Assembly (NCBI GenBank): GCA_021106655.1 | Contig: JAIOTT010000241.1 | Location: 1 to 6,641, forward strand | Source: Bacteroidales bacterium | Lineage (GTDB): Bacteria; Bacteroidota; Bacteroidia; Bacteroidales; SMBSF77 | Direction: 5' to 3' | Length of the DNA: 6,641 nucleotides | In this document: positions 1 to 6,308 of the stretch, one piece after another | How the letters are laid out: the number at the start of each line of letters is the position of its first letter | Numbering within the stretch: position 1 is the first letter of the stretch | Position numbers and translations under genes: made by a program | Notes under the pieces: model-generated | Databases searched by the model: none | The model's input: the letters and a program-made list of their open reading frames with translations, nothing else | Told to the model about the DNA's origin: nothing

Positions 1-677
1 AACCCAAAATACCTGAATGTGAACCCTGGAATAAACTCGAACAACTGGTTAACGAAAAAGAAGTAACCGGGATATATCTCTCAGGGCACCCTCTTGAAGA
101 TTATAAAATTGAAATTGATAATTTTTGTAATATTGAAATCAGCACATTAAAGGAAAACCTTCCGGCATTGAAAAACAGGGATGTGGCTTTTGCTGGTATT
201 ATTGCCTCAGCATCACACAAAGTCCTGAAAAATGGTAAGCAATATGCAACCTTTATGCTGGAGGATTATTCTGACTCTATTCAATTGCCACTATTCTCCG
301 AAGATTATCTTCGCTGGAAACACCTTTTGGAAGCAGGCGCATTTGTGATGATTAAAGCCAGAGTGCAGCAAAGATACAATATGGCCAACCAGTTAGAAAT
401 TAAAATACATCATGTAAGTCTTTTATCAGAAACAATTAATACTTTTGCAAAATCGATAATGTTGAAGATAAGTATAGATAATGTTACCGATAAACATATA
501 GACGAAATACTGGAGATAATTAAAAACAATAAAGGAAAGTCTTTACTGAAAATTAATATATTTGACACTAAGCAGAAAACTAGTGTGCAAATGTTTTCCA
601 AGAAATATAAAGTGAATATTACCGACCTTGTGAAAAGTCTGGAGGATATGGAAGTCCTTGAATATAAGATTAATTAA
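1..677 (+). CDS. dnaE: DNA polymerase III subunit alpha, C-terminal part (5' truncated by window edge)
   Basis: This is the C-terminal end of the replicative DNA polymerase alpha subunit. The reading frame is open from base 3 and gives 224 residues before the TAA stop. Residues 19-34 of the fragment contain the block KEVTGIYLSGHPLEDY, a DnaE signature just before the OB-fold. The OB-fold follows at roughly residues 60-140, with the typical pattern of a beta-strand start, KNGKQYATFMLEDYS and a downstream strand ending in KARVQQRY. It is expected to contact single-stranded template. The last ~85 residues are the C-terminal tail, which in this family links the polymerase to the clamp and clamp loader. 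The catalytic PHP, palm and finger domains lie outside the window. An apparent TTG start at base 168 is internal and not real. trxA follows 19 bp downstream on the same strand, so co-transcription is likely. Confidence 0.93.
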   Translation, partial: PKIPECEPWNKLEQLVNEKEVTGIYLSGHPLEDYKIEIDNFCNIEISTLKENLPALKNRDVAFAGIIASASHKVLKNGKQYATFMLEDYSDSIQLPLFSEDYLRWKHLLEAGAFVMIKARVQQRYNMANQLEIKIHHVSLLSETINTFAKSIMLKISIDNVTDKHIDEILEIIKNNKGKSLLKINIFDTKQKTSVQMFSKKYKVNITDLVKSLEDMEVLEYKIN

Positions 678-696
678 ATTTTAAAAAATAATTATT

Positions 697-1011
697 ATGC
701 TTGAGTTTACTGATGAAAATTTTGAAGAAGTTGTTATAAAATCTGATGTGCCTGTTATAGTTGATTTCTGGGCTGAGTGGTGTGGCCCTTGCCGAATGAT
801 TGGCCCACTAATAGAACAAATATCCGAAGAATACAACGGAAGAATTATTGCAGGTAAAGTGGATATCGAAAGCAGTCCTAAAACGGCCATGCGTTTTGGA
901 ATTAGAAATATTCCCACAATTCTTTTCCTTAAAGCAGGAGAAGTTGTTGATAAGCAGGTTGGTGTTGTTCCTAAAACAACACTTGTTGCTAAACTGGAAA
1001 AGATTTTGTAA
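697..1011 (+). CDS. trxA: Thioredoxin
   Basis: This is a 104-residue cytoplasmic thioredoxin, the full length for a classical single-domain family member, with no signal peptide. It is a dithiol-disulfide oxidoreductase reduced by thioredoxin reductase. The active site WCGPC spans residues 28-32 (Cys29, Cys32). The buried acid is Asp23 in VDFWAEW. The cis-proline is Pro73 in the GIRNIPT block, and a glycine-containing C-terminal helix region follows. All residues needed for catalysis are present. The ATG at 697 matches the normal start of short thioredoxins. It is preceded by an A/T-rich stretch without a Shine-Dalgarno motif, which is common in Bacteroidota. The gene sits 19 bp after the dnaE stop, so the two are probably in one transcript. 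The identification is secure; the specific redox partners cannot be read from the sequence. Confidence 0.96.
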   Translation: MLEFTDENFEEVVIKSDVPVIVDFWAEWCGPCRMIGPLIEQISEEYNGRIIAGKVDIESSPKTAMRFGIRNIPTILFLKAGEVVDKQVGVVPKTTLVAKLEKIL

Positions 1012-1020
1012 AAAATTAAA

Positions 1021-1053
1021 TTGCTACTTATTTTAAGTTTGAGTATAGCTTTG
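1021..1053 (+). promoter_or_regulatory. Candidate Bacteroidota-type promoter for the DUF58 gene
   Basis: In the 154 bp gap after trxA, TAGCTTTG at 1046-1053 is a perfect match to the Bacteroidota -7 consensus TAnnTTTG. A TTG at 1021-1023 could serve as the -33 element, but the 22 nt spacing is a little longer than the usual ~19. Transcription would begin near 1060, giving a leader of about 105 nt before the DUF58 start. This is a motif match only; read-through from trxA is an alternative. Confidence 0.35.
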
Positions 1054-1165
1054 TACTACCTTATAAATTAACCTGCTTAATGCTGGTTCTGCTTGTGATG
1101 TATATTGAGCATAGCTTAGTGTTGTTATTGAGTTTTTTGGATGGTGTTTTTAATAAAAGAAATTT

Positions 1166-2101
1166 TTGGAGCATAAGATAGATCAAAATAAATTTCAAAC
1201 TTTTGGTAACCTGGACTTTATTGCCCGACAGGTTGTTGAAGGATTCATAACAGGTCTTCACAAAAGCCCGTTTCATGGTTTTTCTGTCGAGTTTGCTGAG
1301 CATCGCTTGTATAATGCCGGTGAATCAACAAAACATATCGACTGGAAATTATATGGCCGAACTGATAAGCTTTTTGTAAAGCGCTTTGAAGAAGAAACAA
1401 ATCTGCGTTGCCAGCTCATTATTGATTCATCCTCTTCAATGTATTACCCTATTAAAGATAAAATATCTGTTGATAATCCTAATAAAATAACTTTTTCAGT
1501 ATATGCTGCAGCTGCCATAATGTTTTTGCTTAAAAGGCAGCGTGATGCTGTTGGCTTGAGTATTTTTTCTGAAGATGTAGAGCTGAATACTCATGCCAAA
1601 TCAAACTCTATTCATCATAAGTATATCTATCAGCATTTGGAGAAATTACTACAGCCTTTACCCGAAAATGCTAACAAAAAGACCTCTGCTGCCTCAGCAC
1701 TGCATATGATAGCTGATAATATCCATAAACGTTCATTGGTAGTTATTTTTAGTGATATGATGGAAAGTGGAAGTTCCACTGCAGAGTTATTTTCTGCTCT
1801 CCAACATCTGCGACATAATAAACATGAAGTTGTGTTATTTCATGTTGTAGATAAGAAGAAAGAGCTGGACTTCGACTTTGATAACAGGCCATATAAATTT
1901 ATCGATTTGGAAAGTGGAAGGGAGTTAAAGGCGCATCCTAATGAAGTCAAAGAAAATTACATAAAATCCATTAATGCTTTTAAAAAAGAATTGAAGCTTC
2001 GTTGCGGGCAATACCGTATTGATTTTGTTGAAGCTGATATAAACAAGGGGTTCCAACAGATATTGTTGCCTTATTTACTGAAAAGAGAGAGGCTGTTTTA
2101 A
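1166..2101 (+). CDS. DUF58 domain protein with a von Willebrand A-like fold (TTG start)
   Basis: This 311-residue protein of the DUF58 family has no predicted membrane segments or signal peptide, so it is probably cytoplasmic. The core DUF58 block is visible: FITGLHKSPFHGFSVEF (28-44), then the GEST-HIDWKLYGRTDKLFVKRFEEET region (about 53-78). A VWA-like MIDAS motif DxSxS follows at Asp87-Ser91. A Thr/Ser at 173-174 and Asp197 in the VVIFSDMM strand could be the remaining metal ligands. Such proteins often work with MoxR-type AAA+ ATPases in assembling or activating other proteins, but no moxR gene lies in the window, so the partner is unknown. The only plausible start is TTG at 1166: there is an in-frame stop at 1154-1156, the first in-frame ATG is codon 92, and conserved sequence begins near residue 14. 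The gene converges with the hpd operon, whose last stop lies 30 bp away. Confidence 0.87.
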   Translation: MEHKIDQNKFQTFGNLDFIARQVVEGFITGLHKSPFHGFSVEFAEHRLYNAGESTKHIDWKLYGRTDKLFVKRFEEETNLRCQLIIDSSSSMYYPIKDKISVDNPNKITFSVYAAAAIMFLLKRQRDAVGLSIFSEDVELNTHAKSNSIHHKYIYQHLEKLLQPLPENANKKTSAASALHMIADNIHKRSLVVIFSDMMESGSSTAELFSALQHLRHNKHEVVLFHVVDKKKELDFDFDNRPYKFIDLESGRELKAHPNEVKENYIKSINAFKKELKLRCGQYRIDFVEADINKGFQQILLPYLLKRERLF

Positions 2102-2104
2102 AGT

Positions 2105-2141
2105 CACTTTCTTAGAGGATGTTATTTGACTTAGAAAGGTG
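2105..2141. terminator. Weak inverted repeat between convergent genes, possible shared terminator
   Basis: The convergent gap between the DUF58 gene and hpdA is only 29 bp. It contains an imperfect inverted repeat: CACTTTCTTAG at 2105-2115 pairs with CTTAGAAAGGTG at 2130-2141, with one mismatch, one bulged base and a ~14 nt loop. The right arm overlaps the hpdA stop codon. Neither strand has a strong T-run after the stem, so this is at best a weak intrinsic terminator serving both directions. Confidence 0.25.
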
Positions 2142-3075
2142 TTTCACTATCTACATAACAATCAATACCTGAATCTCTAAATACTTTTTCAATTTTCTTA
2201 AGCTGGTCAATAGTAGGGACAGGATACTTGCTGGCAAGATATTTCTTATTTAAACGCTCATATTTTTCCCGACCTAAATGGTGAAGAGGTAAAATATTGA
2301 TTTCTTTTCTTCCTGTTTCTTTAATAAATGAAATCACTTCCTCAATATTCTCCTGCGAATCATTGAAATTTGGGATTATCGGAATACGGAAAATGAGCCT
2401 TCCTTCAAATTCCTTAGAAAGCTGTTTTGCATTTTTCAGAATCAAAGTGTTTTCTCCACCAGTACCTCTTTTATGTACAGAATTATTCATGTGTTTTAAA
2501 TCGAAGAATATCCAGTCAATAAAAGGGAGTACTTTTTTAAAGTTATCCCATGGGATGTTACCGCATGTTTCAATGGCTGTGTGAATATAGGCATCATAAC
2601 ACGCAGATAAAATTTCTTTTGCAAAATCTATCTGTAATAATGGTTCTCCTCCAGTAAGTGTTATACCACCATCTCTGCCCCAAAACTGCCGGTCTCGTTG
2701 AATAATTTCATAAATCCGGGAAGCTGAAATCTCATATCCGCTTAATTGGAGTGCATTTGTATAACAATCGTTTACACAAGTTGGCGTTTTACACTGATCA
2801 CAAATTTCTCTTGAAATTACTAATTTGTCTTTTTCAAGATGAATTGCATTATGCAAACAGCTGGTAATACAGTTACCATCCCCAATACATTTTAATGGCG
2901 AATACATCAGGCTTTGCTGTAAACTAATGCCTTCTGGATTGGAGCACCAGTGGCAATTTAATGTACAACCGTTTAAGAAGATTAATGTCCGGCAACCGGG
3001 ACCGTCATGAACCGAGAGTCCCTGAATATCGAATACATAGCCAGAAGCACTTGTTTTATTTCCACTTAAAGTCAT
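2131..3075 (-). CDS. hpdA: 4-hydroxyphenylacetate decarboxylase activating enzyme (radical SAM)
   Basis: This 314-residue radical-SAM glycyl-radical-enzyme activase would cleave S-adenosylmethionine and abstract hydrogen from Gly870 of HpdB. The SAM-cluster motif CX3CX2C is Cys37, Cys41 and Cys44. It is preceded by the activase signature SVHDGPGCR (21-29). GGEP, which binds SAM, is at 142-145, and the family's DxK motif is Asp192/Lys194. Between about residues 60 and 105 is the ferredoxin-like insert of the longer activases. Its second cluster has four cysteines (92, 95, 100, 104). The first has Cys63, Asp66, Cys69 and Cys73, so the usual second cysteine is aspartate (GAT codon at 2878-2880 on the minus strand). 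The C-terminus CYVDSETPF resembles clostridial HpdA as I recall it. The ATG at 3075 lies inside hpdC, a 20 bp overlap suggesting translational coupling. The substrate assignment rests on the adjacent hpdB and hpdC. Confidence 0.9.
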   Translation of the reverse strand: MTLSGNKTSASGYVFDIQGLSVHDGPGCRTLIFLNGCTLNCHWCSNPEGISLQQSLMYSPLKCIGDGNCITSCLHNAIHLEKDKLVISREICDQCKTPTCVNDCYTNALQLSGYEISASRIYEIIQRDRQFWGRDGGITLTGGEPLLQIDFAKEILSACYDAYIHTAIETCGNIPWDNFKKVLPFIDWIFFDLKHMNNSVHKRGTGGENTLILKNAKQLSKEFEGRLIFRIPIIPNFNDSQENIEEVISFIKETGRKEINILPLHHLGREKYERLNKKYLASKYPVPTIDQLKKIEKVFRDSGIDCYVDSETPF

Positions 3076-3295
3076 TACAAGTAATAGCTTTCATTTCAGG
3101 ATATGCATCGTATTCATTCATACACATTCCAAGGTCAGTTTCTGTCATTGAAAAATTTGCACAATGCTTGCATTTTGTTGCTTTTTCAAAATGTTCACAA
3201 GCACTGTCGTCAGCATTTATTTGGGATTTGTCTCTTTTGCAAATACCTCTAAAAGCATCAATATCCAGGTAATATTTACAATCGTAATGTTTCAT
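3056..3295 (-). CDS. hpdC: 4-hydroxyphenylacetate decarboxylase small (Fe-S) subunit
   Basis: This 79-residue protein is the small subunit unique to 4-hydroxyphenylacetate decarboxylase; family members are about 85 residues. Eight potential cluster ligands are visible: His3, Cys6, Cys19 and Cys33 in the N-terminal half, and Cys42, Cys45, Cys58 and Cys73 in the C-terminal half. This agrees with the known family feature of two [4Fe-4S] clusters, one with a histidine ligand. Other family-like elements are GIC at 17-19, INADD at 26-30 and AITC at 70-73. The subunit binds HpdB and is thought to tune the stability of the glycyl radical. Since His3 is a ligand, the start must be the ATG at 3295. The gene lies 22 bp after the hpdB stop and overlaps hpdA by 20 bp. 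It is short and cysteine-rich, so automated annotation could leave it as a hypothetical protein. Its presence separates this operon from other glycyl radical enzymes such as pyruvate formate-lyase or indoleacetate decarboxylase. Confidence 0.92.
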   Translation of the reverse strand: MKHYDCKYYLDIDAFRGICKRDKSQINADDSACEHFEKATKCKHCANFSMTETDLGMCMNEYDAYPEMKAITCNDFKWK

Positions 3296-3317
3296 TGATT
3301 TTTTTTATGATCTAATA

Positions 3318-6005
3318 TTAAATCTCTTCATACTCTGTTCTGGCGATAACCTCATCCTGAATTTGTTTTCCTAATTCAACCCAGTATTGTGTAAATCCTG
3401 CTACACGTACCATCAGTCCCCTGTAGGTTTCAGGATTTTTTTGTGCTGCTTTTAGCATACGGGAATCAACAACGTTAAACTGAGCATGGAAAGCACCTTT
3501 GCGAAGATAAGCCTTTATCATTTCCAAAAACTTGCGTGATCCTTCACGTCCTTTAACTACCGATGGATGGATCTTCATGTTTAATTGGGAGTTTTGTGAT
3601 AAAGCATGGTTGTAACATGTTGCTGAGCTGAACAATGCATATGGTCCGTTTTTGTCAGTTCCGGGATATGCAGATACTGATCCATCAGCAAATGTTGTAC
3701 CACACAATCTACCATCAGGTGTAGCCAGTGTAACAGCACCCATAGGTGCGTGTGTGGATACGGAGATCTGACATGAATACATGGGTTCATCATACAATGA
3801 ACGATAATCCTTACACATTTTATTAAACCAAATCTGCCATTCTTTAAAAAGATCATCTACATATTTATCATCATTCCCGTATTTTGGCGCATCAAAACAA
3901 AGTTTATGGATTTTTAGCCACTCCTTATAATCTTTTGTTTTTAACTGCTCAGTTAAACTATAGGATCCGGTTTCCAATGCAGAAACATAACCAAAATTAG
4001 CATCTATTGCGGATCTCAAGTCATTTAATGAAAAACTGTTTTCCTCATACACATTCTTCTTAATTGATGCCAATGAATTAACAAGATTTACTCCACCACA
4101 AACCTCAACATTAAATGTACGGTTATATCTGCAACCTTTGTTGCTTATATCCTTACCAAGGTCAAGACAATCAGGCTTGAGCATACTGTTTATTATGGAT
4201 GGTGATATTTTACCCCATACGTCATGTTGAATATTATTGGTTAATGTTAATACTTCGACTGTGATGCTAAAATATTTTTTAAATGCTTCCCAGACCTCTT
4301 CATATGAATCTAATTTGAATCCATGTGGGGGATATACCCTTTGCCCTGTTCGCATGTCCATTCCATCAAAAAGAACGGCTTCAAGCACTTTTGGTAATGA
4401 AATGAAATGCACTCCTACACTTGTTGCCGGAGCTGAACCTCCAGGTATATAATGGGTTATTCCGTTTAATTCCAAAGGCATCCAACTACTGGGGGAAGTT
4501 TCAAGACAACCACCTAAAGACCATGCTCTGGCTTCTTCAAGCTCCATTCCTTCTTTTTTAAAGTTGGAAAGAAGAAATTCCATTGCAACTCTATTATTTA
4601 CCCATGCAGGATAACCTGTTCCAATTTTTGTGCATTCTATCCCTTTTAATAAAAAGTCTTCAGGAAGTTTTTCATCATAAAGAAGACTTAGTGTGGGTTG
4701 TGGTGTATCACAGGTCATGGCCGATTCCATAATGAGCATCTCTAACTCATTTGCTGCACTTTCACCATCTTTATCCAAACCTCCAACGCAAAGATTATTA
4801 AATGTATTACCACTTAATACTCCTCCAACAACACCCATTGAAGCAAAACAGTCAATCTCTGTGAACTTCATACGCATACATTCAAGAAGTTCGATGGTTT
4901 TTTCATTAGTAAGAGTTCCATTGTCCATATCCTGTTTCCAATATGGATAAAGGACCTGGCCAAGCCGTCCGGGAGAAAGGCCTGAAATAGCATCTTCGTT
5001 TAGAACAGCAACATGGAAAATCCAAACTAATTGCAAAGCATCATGGAAGTTCCTTGCTTTGTTTTTTGACAACCATTCTAAACGCTCTGCAACCTCAAGA
5101 TATTCTTCTTTTTGTCCTTGTGTTTCTTCAAGTGATGCCATGAAACGGGCTTCTTTTGCATAGTTATTGATCCATGTCTGAAGACCTTCCAGCATAGTTT
5201 GTACAGCTTTGTAGAAATACAATCTGTCCATACCTGGATAACCCGCTGTATCACTTGCTTTTTCTTTACAAATATTTATTATGCCCTCAATACCATACTG
5301 CAAAGGATAGAAGTAATTCATCACTTCCCTGCCCTGGGGAAGAGTATACCCGGAATCAAACATGCAAATTACTGCACGCATAATTTCCTCTTTTGTTTTA
5401 TAATCAGGAACCAGTTGCTCATATTTATGCCCAACATCATCTACTGATCTATTATGCCATTTTTTTGCAACTTTTAATAACATCGGCATTTCTTCTTTCC
5501 GTAAACCAAACTTTCCTGCAATGGATATAACATTGCCTGAACTTTTAGTAACGTTTCCACCGCCCTGTCCCATGGTAGTTACTTCATCGGCACTGACTTT
5601 TCCCGCTTTTTGGATTTCTTTATACATTTCATCTTCCTGGGCTAGAAAAAATGCCTCTGAAAGCCAAGGCATAGGGTAAGAACCACGTAAATAATGCGCT
5701 TTACCCATTGCTAATAATTCTCCTGGAAAAATTGCAGGAGTAAGATGTTCAAAACCGGCTTTTAATGCTTCAGCTCTTCTTATTATTGGAACTTCTCCTT
5801 CCAGGTCCTGCCATTTGCGCGTGTACCAATAAGGAAACTCAACAGAGGCAGAAGATTTTGTTTCAAAATATAACTGACGCGCTTTATCAACCCGGGGGCT
5901 TGGTGTTTTATTTATCTCTCTCGATTGAATATCACCCTTAGGCTTAGGTCCATAGTAGTTATATAAATCTGTTGAACATTCTAAAAAATCTTTGTTTGTA
6001 GCCAT
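3318..6005 (-). CDS. hpdB: 4-hydroxyphenylacetate decarboxylase large subunit (glycyl radical enzyme)
   Basis: This 895-residue glycyl radical enzyme is predicted to decarboxylate 4-hydroxyphenylacetate to p-cresol. The thiyl residue is Cys500 in GGCLETSP, and the glycyl radical residue is Gly870 in RVAGFTQYW near the C-terminus. Other residues match those I recall for the clostridial enzyme with a constant offset of three: Glu502 (next to the active cysteine, family Glu505), Glu634 (family Glu637), His533 (family His536) and Ser341 (family Ser344). Glu637 and His536 contact the phenol hydroxyl in that enzyme, so keeping them favours a hydroxylated substrate. The PFL-like domain fills about residues 35-745, and the Gly-radical domain starts near 770. 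Length matches the family (about 900). The ATG at 6005 is preceded by an A-rich leader with no Shine-Dalgarno motif. It is the first gene of hpdBCA, and the C-terminus ends in the family-typical IQDEVIARTEYE. Alternatives are another arylacetate decarboxylase, but the adjacent hpdC argues against this. Confidence 0.93.
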   Translation of the reverse strand: MATNKDFLECSTDLYNYYGPKPKGDIQSREINKTPSPRVDKARQLYFETKSSASVEFPYWYTRKWQDLEGEVPIIRRAEALKAGFEHLTPAIFPGELLAMGKAHYLRGSYPMPWLSEAFFLAQEDEMYKEIQKAGKVSADEVTTMGQGGGNVTKSSGNVISIAGKFGLRKEEMPMLLKVAKKWHNRSVDDVGHKYEQLVPDYKTKEEIMRAVICMFDSGYTLPQGREVMNYFYPLQYGIEGIINICKEKASDTAGYPGMDRLYFYKAVQTMLEGLQTWINNYAKEARFMASLEETQGQKEEYLEVAERLEWLSKNKARNFHDALQLVWIFHVAVLNEDAISGLSPGRLGQVLYPYWKQDMDNGTLTNEKTIELLECMRMKFTEIDCFASMGVVGGVLSGNTFNNLCVGGLDKDGESAANELEMLIMESAMTCDTPQPTLSLLYDEKLPEDFLLKGIECTKIGTGYPAWVNNRVAMEFLLSNFKKEGMELEEARAWSLGGCLETSPSSWMPLELNGITHYIPGGSAPATSVGVHFISLPKVLEAVLFDGMDMRTGQRVYPPHGFKLDSYEEVWEAFKKYFSITVEVLTLTNNIQHDVWGKISPSIINSMLKPDCLDLGKDISNKGCRYNRTFNVEVCGGVNLVNSLASIKKNVYEENSFSLNDLRSAIDANFGYVSALETGSYSLTEQLKTKDYKEWLKIHKLCFDAPKYGNDDKYVDDLFKEWQIWFNKMCKDYRSLYDEPMYSCQISVSTHAPMGAVTLATPDGRLCGTTFADGSVSAYPGTDKNGPYALFSSATCYNHALSQNSQLNMKIHPSVVKGREGSRKFLEMIKAYLRKGAFHAQFNVVDSRMLKAAQKNPETYRGLMVRVAGFTQYWVELGKQIQDEVIARTEYEEI

Positions 6006-6070
6006 TTTTTTTAAATATTCGAATTTTAAATAGTCGATTATTAGTAGTAAGAAATATTTGCTGTTGCGGA

Positions 6071-6083
6071 TTACGTGTTACGT
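6071..6083. repeat. Short ACGT repeat in the hpd upstream region
   Basis: TTACGT occurs twice, separated by one G (6071-6076 and 6078-6083), a direct repeat with 7 bp period. The same bases form a small inverted repeat, ACGT-gtt-ACGT (6073-6083). It lies 66-78 bp upstream of the hpdB start, downstream of the candidate promoter, where an operator could sit. It is too short to be sure and has no identified regulator. Confidence 0.2.
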
Positions 6084-6144
6084 TTATGTTTTCAAACTGG
6101 AAACCTGAAACAAGCATTGCAATCTGCAAAACGAAAATCTAATG

Positions 6145-6171
6145 CAAATATATATGAAATATTGAATATAA
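6145..6171 (-). promoter_or_regulatory. Candidate promoter for hpdBCA
   Basis: Read on the minus strand, bases 6152-6145 are TATATTTG, a perfect match to the Bacteroidota -7 consensus TAnnTTTG. There is no good TTTG at the expected -33 position; only a TTTA about 16-17 nt upstream is present in this very AT-rich stretch. Initiation would fall near 6138, giving a ~130 nt leader before hpdB. The sequence is so AT-rich that a chance match is possible. Confidence 0.3.
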
Positions 6172-6239
6172 ATATAATTATTGTAAATCTGTTCATAATT
6201 AATATAAATAATGGATTATTATCGAATTTTTGTTGCACT

Positions 6240-6308
6240 ATGAAAAATTTTATAGATATTTGGAATGAATATAAAGAAAGCAGAAGAGCATGGAAAAATC
6301 TTTTATGA
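6240..6308 (+). CDS. Possible 22-residue small ORF coupled to the aminotransferase gene
   Basis: ATG at 6240 opens a 22-codon frame encoding MKNFIDIWNEYKESRRAWKN plus two leucines, ending in TGA at 6306-6308. The stop overlaps the next gene's ATG in an ATGA arrangement (6305-6308), typical of translational coupling. The peptide is amphipathic, rich in Lys/Arg and has two tryptophans (8 and 18). The frame stays open leftward to at least 6075, but that part is low-complexity and unlikely to code. I do not recognise a family. It may be chance in an AT-rich leader or a short upstream ORF controlling translation of the aminotransferase. Confidence 0.25.
   Translation: MKNFIDIWNEYKESRRAWKNLL

Noticed and set aside
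681..917. Minus-strand open frame opposite trxA, and other small frames at 410-601, 848-1036 and 1061-1303
   Set aside because: These overlap well-identified genes on the other strand or in another frame, or the gap after trxA, with no coding motif.
1070..1088. Small hairpin AACC-t-GC-loop-GC-t-GGTT after trxA
   Set aside because: The stem has six pairs with an internal mismatch and no T-run follows, so it is not supported as a terminator or riboswitch.
2961..3272. Plus-strand 103-codon frame
   Set aside because: It lies antisense to hpdC and the 5' end of hpdA, both of which have strong family motifs.
2131..3295. Pyruvate formate-lyase activase or generic ferredoxin annotation for hpdA and hpdC
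   Set aside because: The His1Cys7 pattern of the small protein and the adjacent HpdB are specific to 4-hydroxyphenylacetate decarboxylase, and hpdA has the ferredoxin-like insert absent from the short pyruvate formate-lyase activase.
3581..3856. Minus-strand 91-codon frame within hpdB in another frame
   Set aside because: It is an out-of-frame shadow of the conserved glycyl radical domain, with no recognisable product.
4693..4950. Plus-strand open frames inside hpdB (also 4237-4452 and 5199-5447)
   Set aside because: They are antisense to a full-length glycyl radical enzyme with continuous homology and show no motif of their own.
6075..6239. Leftward extension of the small ORF to give 77 codons
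   Set aside because: The first 55 codons translate into low-complexity Ile/Asn-rich sequence from AT-rich intergenic DNA, so only the last 22 codons from ATG 6240 are kept as a weak candidate.
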